Numbered from the stretch's first letter, positions 20,661-34,018 are shown. The stretch is 64,000 nt of DNA from Protopterus annectens (GCF_019279795.1 NC_056733.1:1419121656-1419185655); one strand, 5' to 3'. Translations and numbers: made by a program. The notes: generated by a model from the sequence alone, not told the origin.

Positions 20661-21110
20661 CTGTGCTGAATTATGTAGTTTCTCTCTCCAGCTATTTAAA
20701 ATTAAAAGCTGAACTTTATTTTTTTTTTTTTTTGGGGGGGGGGTGTACACATGTGTCAACACAGTAACATTTGCTTATTTTAAGTACATGATTTATTTTT
20801 GTGGAAATGTACTTTGGATTGCACTTTATTTTAATTTTGAGATGGTGGCTGGTGGGGTATATGCAATATGTAAATAAAGAAGTATGGTTTTAATGCATTT
20901 TATAAGGTGAAATTTAGCTATGTATAATAACAATTAACAACAGTGATTTTTTTTAGGTGCATTTTACTTTAATGACATGTGACTTAGCCTGGCTATAAAA
21001 GGAAGTGATGTATGAATAATTCCTGTTTTAATCTGAAGAAATCAAGTGTAACAACAGACGAAAGTGCTAATTAAACTTTGTATCCAGTTTCACCAGCCAG
21101 TGTTTGTTTT
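20661..21110 (+). repeat. PLE 5' pseudo-LTR
   Basis: Matches 29,929-30,367 over its length: starts TGAATTATGTAGTTTCTCTC, contains GGCTATAAAAGGAAGTGATG (TATA-like) and ends at the CACCAGCCAGTGTTTG block. It abuts the inverted fragment on the left and the ORF on the right. Confidence 0.85.
21025..21076 (+). ncRNA. Hammerhead-ribozyme-like motif in PLE 5' pseudo-LTR
   Basis: Core box CTGAAGA (21,033-21,039) and GAAA (21,060-21,063) are separated by a short helix candidate (TC...GA). They are followed by G-TG-C and the cleavage-type triplet CTA (21,067-21,069). ATTAAA after it pairs with TTTAAT before CTGA as stem I. A minimal stem III of two pairs fits the short-stem hammerheads known in Penelope elements. 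One extra A after the first box weakens stem II, so activity is uncertain. Confidence 0.45.
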
Positions 21111-21152
21111 CTTTACATTACTGGTTTTATCTGTGGTTGTTGGCTTTGTTTG

Positions 21153-21809
21153 TTGATGGAGAACAGTGCACAAGTGGACGGAGATGCTGGGGGTTCCGTT
21201 ACAGAGCTGGTTAATGCCATTGGGAACCTTTCAACCCTTATCAGAGGGCTGACACAACAACTAATAGGGTTTGGTGTCAAACTAAACTCTACAACTGTTA
21301 ACGCTTTCAGGAGTGAAGGTAATAACATTTCAGCTGAGGGGTCACAACTATCGCCCTCTTTAATCACCCCTGGACAACAGAGTCCTATTCTGAATAGCCA
21401 GGCATCCATTAATTCAGAAGCAAGGCTCGGAAACAGTGGGCGGAATCACCACAAGGATGCAACCAACCGGGTGAGTGAAACAAGGGTCACATGCCTCATG
21501 GATTGGTTGAATAAGGGAAATGAATTGTCGTTTAACAGTACTGAAACATGCCATACATATGGTACGCTTGATCAAAAATTTAAAGTTTTAGAGGCTGAAC
21601 TGTTCAAATTAAAAAAGTTACAAGTGGAAAACACATATTTAAGGGAGTGTTTGGTGAGGGAACAAATACCCAAGGGTTTGCATTGCTGGACGTTCCCCAA
21701 TGGTTTGACAGAGGGCTCAGAGTTACACCAAGAGCTGGTTTCCATGTTCAACCCATGGGTAAGGGACAACGAAAGAAAGCTAGGCCAATGTAAAAAAAAA
21801 AACAGTTAA
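21153..21809 (+). pseudogene. PLE ORF, N-terminal region
   Basis: An open frame from a Met at 21,153 (MENSAQVDGDAGG; the frame is open further upstream) to 21,809. It ends after an A run at about 21,791, where a frame shift is likely. A leucine- and lysine-rich heptad-like stretch lies around residues 150-185. I recognise no catalytic domain. Its position before the RT agrees with the poorly conserved N-terminal region of Penelope ORFs. Sequence at 21,810-22,171 contains stops. Confidence 0.55.
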
Positions 21810-22171
21810 CGGATTAAATGAACATATTTTGAGTGACTTGTGTTTCATTGCTAAGCAAAACGAATACCAAACGGTGTTTGTCAACGTGGATAGGCAAATG
21901 AATGCTGTGAGAGAGGAAAAAGACCAAAAAACTGGCAAGGGACAAAAATGAATATGAAACAGGTACTGTTTTTCCACTTCCCAAAGTTTTTACAGCTAAT
22001 AAGACTGAACTGTATGCAAATAGGATAGAAAGTGGTGAGCAAGTGCATAATTTTGAAAATTCTCATAATTTGAGTGCTGACCAAGAAGAGGAGGCTGTCC
22101 CTTTAGAGGAGCCCCCCCCCCAGGAGGTCTGAGAGGATCCGAAACCAGAAGCAACAGGTGTCCAACAGGGA

Positions 22172-23308
22172 TTGGAACAACACCAGGAATGGTGGCAAGT
22201 ATTATGGACAGAGAACTGTGCATTCAAGGAGGGGGAGTGGGAGCAGGGTTGGGAGAATGTATCAGTAAATGTTTTGAATCATAATGACAATACAAAAGAT
22301 GTTGTTTGCATTACTAACACATATGATGCTGCTTGTGCTATCATTGAAAATGACTACAAAGACTTTAGTATATACAATTACAGTAGTCAGGCTGTCACTA
22401 ATGAATGGGCAACATTATTTGAAAAAGGTATTAATTATGTACCTATAACTAATGCCAAGATTGACCGATGCCTAATTGATTTGAAATTGTATACAAGAAA
22501 ATTAAATCTAAGTTGTTATTTTCAAAGTAATGAATTATCCAACCCCCCCCCCACGGAGTTGCAAAAGAAGCAGTGAGTTTAACCCCCCCACCCCACCCCA
22601 CAGTTCATCTATTTGAGAATGTATGTAGTAATGACATCAGGTCAATGTTATTAAAGACAAAATGGACTAATATATTTAATTTAACAGAAGCAGAGACAAA
22701 GTTTTTGCACAGTATAACAACAAACAGGTCTATAAGGGTTATGAAACCCAACAAAGGTGGGGGGCTGGTGGTAATAGACCAACGCATGTATATTGAGAAG
22801 ATGCTGGGGATTCTACATAGTGATGGTTATGAAGAAGTGTCGTTAAATGAGCTACATATAGCATACAAAAATGTTGATATTATATTAAATGATTTATTAT
22901 TAAATTTTCAAATAACAAGGGAGGAATATAATTATTTAATTCAGACTTATCCTAAAGTTCCAACCATATTTGGAATACCCAAAATACACAAAAGCACCAA
23001 CAACCCACCTTTGAGACCTATTGTAGATGCAAATGCATCAAAAACAACCACTTTAGCTAAGTTTATTGATTTTCACTTGAACACAATTTTATCAGAATCT
23101 AAACATATATTGAAGGATTCCTGGGACTGTTTAAAGAAAATAAAAGAAGATTTATATAGGGAAAGGCTGATTATGGCAACTATAGATGTTAAAGATTTGT
23201 TTAGCGTTATACCGCATGAAGAAGGACTTGATATGTTCTAGGACTTTCTATGTAAACAAACCAACTTTAGCCATAGTAGAACAATTACGTTTAGGACCCT
23301 TATAAAGT
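22172..23308 (+). pseudogene. PLE reverse transcriptase, N-terminal half, broken by DIRS-C
   Basis: The frame at 22,172-22,576 is the pre-RT region. The RT proper runs from 22,573: NKGGGLVVID, then TIFGIPKIHK ... PPLRPIVDAN (Penelope RT blocks), then ATIDVKDLFSVIPHEEGL with the first catalytic Asp. A TAG stop at 23,239-23,241 interrupts the frame, which otherwise continues to the DIRS-C insertion. The catalytic aspartate pair is on the far side of DIRS-C. Confidence 0.85.
23306..23308. other. AGT at DIRS-C left boundary
   Basis: AGT precedes the DIRS-C terminus and AGT also follows its other end (28,651-28,653). It may be a shared core trinucleotide used by the recombinase or a terminal base triplet; DIRS elements normally make no longer duplication. 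Confidence 0.5.
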
Positions 23309-23345
23309 ACAGTTTTGTACCTACCATAAATGTAGATATTCGAGT

Positions 23346-23524
23346 GTTCACCCTGCTGCAGTCATCACACATGGGTTATCCTGCCATCAGGCGGTCCTGC
23401 AGTCGGCCCGAATTCCAAAGTCTTGGTCTGGTGTCGTTTGCTGTCGCTTCTTCCCTGACGTCAGTGTGCCAGGGGTATATAAGAGGCATCCGGTGCCATT
23501 TTCTTCAGTTTTTCTTGCCCCAGA
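23346..23524. repeat. DIRS-C inverted terminal repeat, 3' side
   Basis: Inverse complement of the leader-side repeat at about 28,467-28,645, with shared blocks such as CAGGCGGTCC and GGGGTATATAAGAGGC. Confidence 0.85.
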
Positions 23525-23548
23525 TGTCAGGTGCCCCCAATAGGTAGG

Positions 23549-23586
<38 letters not shown>
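23549..23586. repeat. (AT)n in DIRS-C 3' region
   Basis: An alternating AT tract directly after the GTGCCCCC block. DIRS-D and DIRS-E carry one at the same place. Confidence 0.95.
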
Positions 23587-23709
23587 ATATAAAAATAAAA
23601 CAATACCTTCAAGCACAAGCACAAGCAAATACACCACAGAGGTTGTATAGGATAGAGTGGTATAGATAAGTTCAGCTAGTTCACAGGGGATGGAGGGAGG
23701 GTAACCTGG

Positions 23710-23806
23710 ACTGCAGCAAGGTGAACACTGGAACATCTACATTTATGGCAGGTACAAAACTGTACTATGTTCATCGTGTAACCCTGCTGCAGTCATCCCA
23801 CTTGGG
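23710..23806. repeat. DIRS-C internal complementary region
   Basis: The first part is the inverse of the element's 3' terminus (GTACAAAACTGT against ACAGTTTTGTAC at 23,309). The second part repeats its 5' terminus (ATGTTCATCGTGT). This is the DIRS-1 type internal region that bridges both ends. Confidence 0.8.
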
Positions 23807-23838
23807 TTGAATCCCAAAGCTAAGGATGGGTGGTGGAG

Positions 23839-24600
23839 TTAAACAGGGTTAGAAGAAGCTAGTAGGCCCTGCAAAACTGCAGTGGCAAAACCAGCTCTAG
23901 TCTTAGAATATAGAGGTAAGTGATAGTGTTTGGTGAAGGTGTGCACTGAACTCCAGGTTGCAGCTTCCAGAATATCCTTGGTTGGCACTCCCCTGAGAAA
24001 GGCTGCTGATGTAGCTGTAGCCCTGGTGGAGTGGGACCTAATGTTAGCAGGTACCGGTTTCCCATGATGCGTGTAGCAGAAACATATGCAATGCCCTATC
24101 CATTTAGAAATGGTCTGTTTTGAGATAGCTTTTCCTTGTGATCCTGCAGCATAGGCTACAAAGAGCTGATCAGATTTTCTGAAAGCCTTAGTTTTATCCA
24201 AGTAGTAAGGTAATTGCCTGTGAATGTCCAAAGAGTGCAGGAGTCTTTCTCCTTTGTTCTGGGGATTTGGGAAAAAGGTGTTGGTGCTGTCCTGGGCTGT
24301 CTTATGTTCTTAGCCGCTCTGAGGTACTGTCTTAGGAGTGGATGTGAGAATAAAGGAGGATCCGTGTTGGAATGAGCTGGAATTGCTGAGGCGTGGATCT
24401 TAATTGATGAAAAGGAAAGTCCTTTGTGCAACATCTCAGTTAAATATTGTGGAATCTGAGGAATGTTTGGATCAAGGGGATTTTGGCCTTTAGCCTGGTT
24501 CCAGGCGCAAAAAAATCATTTCCATTTGTCTGAATAGGCTTTCCTGGTGCTGGGCCTCCTGGCCTCCAGAATGACATCCATAACAGCTGTGGATAGAGGT
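23839..24600 (-). pseudogene. DIRS-C tyrosine recombinase with internal deletion
   Basis: The N-terminal VMDVILEARRPSTRKAYSDK block is near 24,570. The frame at 24,434-24,156 keeps the core-binding helices, then jumps from TAPTP directly to SQIPRTKEKDS, losing the segment that in D and E holds SARRVSELQAL (first catalytic Arg). The C-terminal part at 24,231-23,839 keeps HSTR and TFTKHYHLPLY. Without the first arginine and about 100 residues it should be inactive. Confidence 0.85.
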
Positions 24601-24613
24601 GTTGGCTGGTTGT

Positions 24614-26577
24614 TTAGGTAATTTGCCATGCAGCCAGGTTTAAAGTCTTGAGCTGGCTGTGTAGAATCTGATTGTCTCGCTGGGTGAGCAGGTGAGGAAT
24701 TTGTGGTAAAATCCATGGTGGGTCGTGGGCCATGTTCCTTAGAATTGGATACCAATGCTGGCGTGGCCAGTCTGGTGCAATGAGTATCATTTGTGGCCTC
24801 TCTAATCTGACTTTCATCAGTACCTTTGCTAGAAGAGGCAGTGGAGGAAAGGCATACACTGTTAATGGTTTCCAACTGAATGAGAAGGCATCCACTTTCC
24901 AAGCTTGTGGATGGAATGTCCTTGTGCAAAATTTTTGAAGTTGGTAGTTTTTGGGGCTGGCAAACAGATCTATGTCTGGGCGTCCCCATTTTTGAGCTAT
25001 CATTGCAAATACTTGTGGATCTAGTTTCCACTCGTGTGGATCCATGTTGTTTCTGCTTAGATCGTCTGCCAATGTGTTTTTCTTTCCTGGCAGGAATTGT
25101 GCTTGTAATTGAACCTGGTAAGACAGTGCCGTGTTCCACAAGGTCATTGCTTGCCTGCATAGAGGGTAGGAATGTGTGCCCCCTTGCTTGTTTATGTACC
25201 ACATTACTGTGGTATAGTCCGTCTTTATTATTAGTTGTCCTGGGTGTAAGAGGTCCTTGAAAGCTGTTAGGGCATTCTGTACTGCTAGCATTTCTTTTTG
25301 ATTGATATGCAGATGCCTTTGATCTGTAGTCCATCTGCCCTGAATGCACTGTCCTGCCATGTGTGCTCCCCAGGCATAGCTCGATGCATCTGTTGTCATA
25401 GTTTGCCTGGCTGTGGGTAAGGTGAAAGGCTGACCCTTGTTGAGGTGACATGCCTGTGCCCACCATAGAAACTCCTGTTGAAGGCAGGGAATGACTGGTA
25501 TCATTGTTTCCAAGCTGTGGCTGTGCTGAGTCCATACGCTTTTCAGGTACCATTGTAATTTCCTCATATGCAGTTTTGCAAATGGTATTAGTAGTATGCA
25601 AGATGCCATGTATCCCAAAGCCCTGCAGAATTTTTCTTGCAGGGAGTTGGGTCTTTGTTGCCATTATTTTGAAATATTGAGTCAGCTGTTGTTGCTTGTC
25701 TGGCGTGAGATAAGCCATCTGGGCCGTTGTATTCAAGCTGGAACCCAGGAATATTATGTTTTGTGAGGGCACTAGTTTTGATTTCTTTTCGTTTACTGTG
25801 TACCCTAGGCAACTTAGAAGGTGTTTGACAAATGCCAGATGCTTTAAAAGAATGTCCTTGCTTTCTGCTTGAATAAGGCAGTCATCCAGGTATGGGTATA
25901 TCTGAATTCCTCTTTGTCTGCAGTATGCAATTACTGGTGCCAGGCATTTTGTGAAGACCCTGGGTGCAGTAGATAAGCCAAAGGGCAGTGCAGAGAATTG
26001 ATAATGCATTGAACCTGCAATGAAGCGGAGGTATCTTCTGCAATTTTGTCTGATAGGGACATGCAGGTATGCCTCCTTAAGGTCCAACGTTACTAGCCAA
26101 GCATTCTTGCCCAGCATGGGAAGAAGCTGCTGTAGTGTTAGCATCTTGAATTTTGGTACTTGCAGATAGGTGTTCAGAATTGAAAGATCCAGAATGGGTC
26201 TCCATGCTTTGTCTTTTCTTGGGACTAGAAGAGTCTTGAGTAAAATCCTTGTCCTTGCTCCTGTGTAGTTACCTGTTGAATGGCTCTCATGTCCATGAAC
26301 AGCTCTCATGTCCATGACAGCTGTAATTTGTTTTTGTGCCTCTGCCCATTGATTTGGTGGCAGGTTTGGCATTCCTTTTATCCTTGGCAAGGTATGAAAG
26401 TGGAATCTGTATCCTTGTGAGACAATGTTTAGGACCCATTTGTCTTTTGCGATGATGTGCCAGTTGTCTGCAAAAAATGCTAATTTTCCTCCCAAGGGAG
26501 CTGCCAGGAGAGATTTGCTTGGTAGTTTGAGAACTGAGTCACTGTGTTTGTCTTCTGCTAGCCTGGGGCCTGCCTTC
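24614..26577 (-). pseudogene. DIRS-C reverse transcriptase-RNase H
   Basis: RT is open from 26,495: VPRKDKAWRPILDLS, LVTLDLKEAYLHVP, ALPFGLSTAP and the intact catalytic box YPYLDDCLIQ. RNase H is in the frame at 25,618-24,614 (TTDASSYAWGAH; QKEMLAVQNAL; KTDYTTVMWYIN; NTLADDLSRN), so one shift separates the two at about 25,620. The RT frame itself stays open through the RNase H region into the YR (659 codons in all). RNase H degrades the RNA strand during cDNA synthesis. Confidence 0.85.
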
Positions 26578-28332
26578 TACTCCTTTCTGGGTAGCAGTAC
26601 CCCATTGGTGAGGTTTGTAAGGGCCTTGTGACTGACCTCTGCCCCTTGGGCGTCTGTATTTGCCCCTCTGTGATCTGTCAGAAGCTGGAAAGGACCAGTT
26701 TTTTGTTGACCAATTTCTGCTGAATCGAGGGGGTTGTACCTGTAAAAAAAATCCTTGACCGTCTGCATAGACTTTGCCTTATCCTCCATTTTCTTTAAAA
26801 CCTCTTCTGCTTTGACACCAAATAATACATCCTGCTGTAAAGGTGCATCCAATAATTTTGCTTTAACATGATCGGGTAGGGTTTGTTCTTTTAACCAAGC
26901 ATGTCTACGTATGACAGACCCAGTAACAGCTGCTCTACAGGAAGCTTCCAATGAATCAAATCCACATTGTAAAGTAGGTTTGCCCACCTGTTCAGCTGCA
27001 TGCAACAGATCCTGCATTTCCTTGAATTCAGACTATTCAGTATGTGTGCTCATTTTTTGTTTTAATTGAGACATTTGGAATTGCTGATATTTCAGCATGT
27101 GAAACTGACAATTTAATGCTCTCATAGCCAGAGTTGCTGAGGTGTATGTTTTCTTTCCCCATCTATCTAGGGCTCTGGAATCCCTTTCAGAGGGCACAGG
27201 ATTTTTAGCCATAGAAGCTTTAGCCCCCTTGGGACCCTGGGAAATTGTTTCTGGGTCAGCCACAGGGCTTTTATAAAGGAATTTGTGTGAGTCAGGTACT
27301 CTGTAGTATCTGTCTGGTTTGGCTGGAGCAGGAGGTAGAGAGTCTGGATTTAGACTAGACTCCAAGTAAACATCATCCACAATATCTAAAACTGGAGGGA
27401 TAGCAAGTGGTCTGTGCTGGGGTAGTAAAAGGAACTCTCGGAGTCTTTTTTTGAATCGGAGTAGTCCTGGCCTTCCCAGTGGAAATGTTTCCTCATGGTA
27501 TGTAAAGTTTCCCCACAGGAGTAGTCTTCAGGGGGAGATGCTGAGAGAATAGAGTCTTCAGCATCAGAGTCTTCATAAGGGGGAAAAGTGTAATCCTGTT
27601 CCTCAGATGAATCTGAGGAAATTGAAACCTGGTCAGAGGAAGCATAATCCTTCTCTTGTCTTGGTCTTTTATCTGGAGGGGGATGGGAACCCCTGATTAG
27701 GGTAATCAAATCTTCAGCCATCTTAAGCATCTGTTTCTTAGGCATGGGGCTTTGAACTGTAGATTGATGTACAGTTTTTTTTTTGGTTTTAAAGGAGTTT
27801 TAAGCTTAGCATAAGATTTAATGGTGAGTGTAGTCGGTTTGAAGACACCTTCTGCAACCGAAGGTGTTTCCACTGCACCGGGGTCTCCTTCAGCTCCGGT
27901 GTCGGAAGGGCCTACTGAAGATGGCTGCGTCGGCCTAGTAGACTCCGCTTGGGAATCCGCAGCTGCCTGGGGTTCCAATTCTGTGGTCGTCAGGGGCTGC
28001 GTAGGCGCCTCACTGAAAACCGGAGAACCGGCGACAGGCCCAGCAGAGGCCTCGGAGTCTGGCTTGTTCCTAGGTTGCCTGTCCTTATCCTTGTGTTTTT
28101 TATGCATGCCGGTCGTCGGTTGCTCCAACGGCATGATATAATTAAATTTCCTACCTAAGTAATGGCGTGCGAAGTCAAAACGGCGTTTGATAGTTCGTTT
28201 ATTAAACCTAGCACAAAACCGACAACCTGTTATGTCATGGTCTGGGCCTAGGCAAGGAATACAGTAAGAATGGAAGTCCTTATGAGGTATTTGCTTCCCA
28301 CAAGAAATGCAATTGTTAACTTTTTCTGACAT
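26577..28332 (-). pseudogene. DIRS-C Gag
   Basis: The ATG at 28,332 starts MSEKVNNCISCGKQIP. Cysteine pairs CISC, CIPC and CRFC lie in the first 60 residues, followed by a basic stretch and a proline/serine-rich part (28,332-27,706). The frame then shifts: 27,745-27,386 holds MAEDLITLIRGSHPPPDKR and the acidic serine region, 27,380-27,033 holds YYRVPDSHKFLY and ALDRWGKK, and 27,017-26,577 holds the C-terminal helix. At least three shifts. Confidence 0.8.
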
Positions 28333-28650
28333 CGGACTGAGGCAAGAAAAGGTTCCCTAACGGGGTACTTAGCTTTATTGAAGACTTCGGACTGAAATTT
28401 GAATTGAAAATCTCAGGTGTCGGACGACCGGCACTTGTGAACTGCTTCTTCTTCGGGCACCACGCGGCAAGAAAGACTGGAGAAAATGGCGTTGGATGCC
28501 TCTTATATACCCCTGGCGCACCGACGTCAGGGAAGAAGCAACAGCAACCGACGCTGGACCAAGACTTTGCAATTCGGGCCGACTGCAGGACCGCCTGACG
28601 GCAGGATAACCCAAGTGTGATGACTGCAGCAGGGTAACACGATGAACATT
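28333..28650 (-). promoter_or_regulatory. DIRS-C 5' terminal repeat and leader
   Basis: Contains a TATA-like GGGTATATAAGAGGC (about 28,498-28,512) and the hairpin-like block before the Gag start (about 28,349-28,360, one change from the siblings). Confidence 0.5.
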
Positions 28651-29905
28651 AGTTCTCAATAACAACTTTATTAACTATTATTTTTGAGAATCAGATTTTT
28701 AAGCAAACTACAGGTGTAGAGATGGGGGCGGCATGCGCCCCCCTGTTTGCAAATATTGTACTTGCTCAATGGGAGCTGACTCAAGTGTTCATTTGCCAAT
28801 GGTTTAAAGAATGTTTGTTTTATGGAAGATTTCTTGATGACATACTTATTTTTTGGGAAGGAAATGAGTTACAGCTGAACCAGTTTTTTGAATATCTAAA
28901 CAGGAACACTTCCTTTTTTAGATTTACTATGGAACAAACACAGTAACAGAATGAATTTTTTGGACATTCTTATAACCAAAGATGATTCACTGAAAAAGTT
29001 TACTACCACCATTTACAGAAAGCCCACATATTCTAACACTCTCCTACATTTTGAAAGTGGGCACCCTGACTTTCAAAAAAGATCTTTGGTTAAGGGTCAA
29101 TGTGTGCAGTTAGCACAGATGGTCAGTGACCTAGAAATGTATATTGGAGAAAGGGAAAAGTTAGGGGGCATGTTACTAAGGAGGGGATACCCAAACTGTT
29201 TCACTGTACTGGTTTTGTGTGACGATACAGAAAAGAGAGTTAAAGGACACTTTTTTCCACTGTTAGGCTCACAGGAAAGGGACAACAGTAGTCATAAAAA
29301 GGTTGATGTGGGGCAAGGAACAGAAATTAGTTTAACAGGGCCTTTACTCTGACCTACAACTAGCTGTTTTATGACATAAAAGATATTTTAAAAAAGAATT
29401 GGTTTATATTTAAAACTGAGAAAGAGGTCCTTAAAAATGTTGGTGACAAACCATGTGTCATACACAAAAAAATGCATGTGTCAAAGATTTGTTGGAAAGA
29501 AATAAAGAGGGGAATAAAAACTATAAGAAAGGTAAGATGTTAAAATGTGGACACTGTAACCAATGTGCCAATGTATTAGAAACAGAAAAAGGTTTTATTC
29601 CAAGGTATGGTACGGTTCAACTAAATTTCAAGTTGAACTGTAACAGTACACACGTTGTATATGTCACCCTATGTCAAGGCTCTGAAAGTTTTTACATAGG
29701 GAAGACTAAGAAAGCGTTTAAAGTTCATATTTACCAACATATGTACGACATCAGGAAGGGTAATGAAAAGAATGTATTGGCTGTACATACTATTTTGAAC
29801 CCAGATCACAAGTTTAAATTTGTAGCCATTGATCAAGTAGTACCTGACAGTGGGGGGACTGAAGAAATACTTTCTAGAATTCAAAGAATTCATGTGGCAA
29901 CTTAA
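28651..29905 (+). pseudogene. PLE reverse transcriptase C-terminal half plus GIY-YIG endonuclease
   Basis: RT resumes with EMGAACAPLFANIVLAQWE and the catalytic FYGRFLDDILIFWEG (28,830-28,860). It continues at 28,951-29,352 (MNFLDILITKDDS, IYRKPTYSN, SGHPDFQKRS) and then 29,453-29,905 with a cysteine cluster (KCGHCNQC) and the GIY-YIG core (HVVYVTLC, SFYIGKT, IYQHMYDIR). Shifts lie near 28,945 and 29,350-29,450. The frame ends at HVAT; the terminal Penelope block continues in another frame, as in the inverted copy. RT and nuclease together drive target-primed insertion. Confidence 0.85.
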
Positions 29906-29928
29906 GAGTGGATCCCACTAACCCACCC

Positions 29929-30367
29929 GGACTGAATGATGTAGTTTCTCTCTCCAGCTATTTAAAATTCAATGCTGAACTTTATTTTTAGGGGGGGAGT
30001 ACACATGTGACAACACAGTAACATTTTCTTATTTTAAGTACATGATTTATTTTTGTGGAAATGTATTTTGGATTGTACTTTATTTTAATTTTGAGATGGG
30101 GCTGATGGGGTATATGCAATATGTAAATAAAGAAGTATGGTTTTAATGCGTTTTATAAGATGAAATTTAGCTATGTATAATAAGTAAAAACAGTGATTTT
30201 TTAGGTGCATTTTGCTTTAATGACATGCGACTTAGCCTGGCTATAAAAGGAAGTGATGTATGAATAATTCTGGTTTTAATCTGAACAAGTCAAGTGTAAC
30301 AACAGACGAAAGCACTAATTAAACTTTGTATCCAGTTTCACCGGCCAGGGTTTGTTTTCTTTACAAT
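29929..30367 (+). repeat. PLE 3' pseudo-LTR
   Basis: Matches 20,661-21,110. Ends with CACCGGCCAGGGTTTG and a short tail, right before the target duplication. Confidence 0.85.
30273..30324 (+). ncRNA. Hammerhead-ribozyme-like motif in PLE 3' pseudo-LTR
   Basis: Same layout as at 21,025: CTGAACA (30,281-30,287, one core change from CUGANGA), GAC-GAAA (GAAA at 30,308-30,311), G-CA-C then CTA, then ATTAAA pairing back to TTTAAT. The core change suggests this copy is inactive. Confidence 0.4.
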
Positions 30368-30379
30368 ACTATCAAACAG

Positions 30380-33087
<2,708 letters not shown>

Positions 33088-33368
33088 CTACTTAACTGTA
33101 TCAGCAGATGTTCATTAGGCAAACTGCCTTACTGGCATATGGGTATCACTGCTCTGCTGCCCTATCTCTGGCAGGCTATCAAAGCTCAGGACTGCTTCCC
33201 CTGGCTTTATGTGGGAGTGATGGACCAATCACCTGTGAGGACAGGGACTGCCTTTCAGATCCACAGGCAAGATCAATTCAGCTTTCTAAGGTCCAGAGGG
33301 AAAAGATAAAAACACAAACTTGTGAACACCTACTGTTACAAACCAAAAGTCACATATACATATACATA

Positions 33369-33424
<56 letters not shown>
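33369..33424. repeat. (CA)n microsatellite
   Basis: Uninterrupted CA dinucleotides of about 56 bp just left of DIRS-D. Confidence 0.95.
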
Positions 33425-33428
<4 letters not shown>

Positions 33429-33479
33429 CAAAAACTGCCACTGATCAAAAAGTATAGTTGTGTACACTTACCATAAATG

Positions 33480-33668
33480 TAGATGTTCAAGTGCATTCAC
33501 TGTTGCAGTCATTATATTTGGGGTAATCTGCTGGCAGGTTGCCCTCAGTCGGCCTGAATTCCAAAGTCTTGGGTCCTGCGTCGGTTGCTGTCTTCTCTTC
33601 CATGACGTCAGGTCTTCAGGGGTATAAAACATGCAGCCGACGCCATTTTCTTTAGTTTTTCTTGCCCC
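33480..33668. repeat. DIRS-D inverted terminal repeat, 3' side
   Basis: Inverse complement of about 38,845-39,025: shared blocks include CAGGTTGCCCTCAGTCGGCC and GGGGTATAAAACATGCAGCC. Confidence 0.9.
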
Positions 33669-33703
33669 CGATGTCAGGTGCCCCCAAAAAGGTAGCAATA
33701 TTC

Positions 33704-33704
<1 letters not shown>

Positions 33705-33747
<43 letters not shown>

Positions 33748-33762
33748 TAGATATATATATAC
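33705..33762. repeat. (AT)n in DIRS-D 3' region
   Basis: An alternating AT tract between the terminal repeat and the internal complementary region. Confidence 0.95.
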
Positions 33763-33885
33763 ACACACATGCATCAATATAAACTTTATCTTCATCTACA
33801 AGCAAATACACCACATAAGGTTGTAGAAGATAGAGAAGGAAAGATAAACTGTAGAATGACAGGGGGAAGGCGGGAGGGTAACCTG

Positions 33886-33985
33886 GACTGCAACAGTGAA
33901 GACACTCAAACATCTACATTTATGGTAAGTGTACACAACTGTACTATGTTCTTCATGTTTCAGTGTTGCAGTCATTACATTTGGG
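33886..33985. repeat. DIRS-D internal complementary region
   Basis: 33,886-33,945 is the inverse complement of the 3' terminus at 33,455-33,510 (GTGTACACTTACCATAAATG block). 33,946-33,985 repeats the 5' terminus (ATGTTCTTCATGTTTC...). Confidence 0.85.
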
Positions 33986-34018
33986 TAGAATCCCAAAGCT
34001 ATGGTTGGGAGGATGGAG

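Larger units (their letters stand above)
23309..28650 (-). mobile_element. DIRS-C: complete-length DIRS element inserted in the PLE
   Basis: Minus-strand order: terminal repeat and leader (28,650-28,333), Gag (28,332-26,577), RT-RNase H (26,577-24,614), YR with an internal deletion (24,600-23,839), internal complementary region (about 23,806-23,710), (AT)n, and inverted terminal repeat (23,524-23,309). Removing it leaves the PLE reading frame continuous (ATA AAG TTC TCA). Its terminal repeats differ in detail from A, B, D and E, so it is a related but distinct subfamily. Confidence 0.9.
19212..30379. mobile_element. Penelope-like element (PLE) composite, split by DIRS-C
   Basis: Order: inverted 3' fragment (19,224-20,660, minus), pseudo-LTR (20,661-21,110, plus), ORF with RT, interrupted by DIRS-C (23,309-28,650), then the RT C-half with GIY-YIG endonuclease, and a second pseudo-LTR (29,929-30,367). 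A 12-bp duplication flanks the whole: ACTGCCAAACAG at 19,212-19,223 and ACTATCAAACAG at 30,368-30,379 (two mismatches). This suggests a single integration of the inverted-fragment-plus-element structure, a layout known for Penelope-type elements. The family is recognised by the combination of a Penelope-type RT and a GIY-YIG nuclease. Confidence 0.85.

Noticed and set aside
23549-23586. Origin or CRISPR-like array from regularly placed repeats
   Set aside because: Simple AT dinucleotide tract; no spacers and no repeat units of CRISPR length anywhere in the window.
33480-33985. LTRs of an LTR retrotransposon
   Set aside because: The repeats are inverted, there is no integrase and a tyrosine recombinase is present; DIRS architecture fits better.
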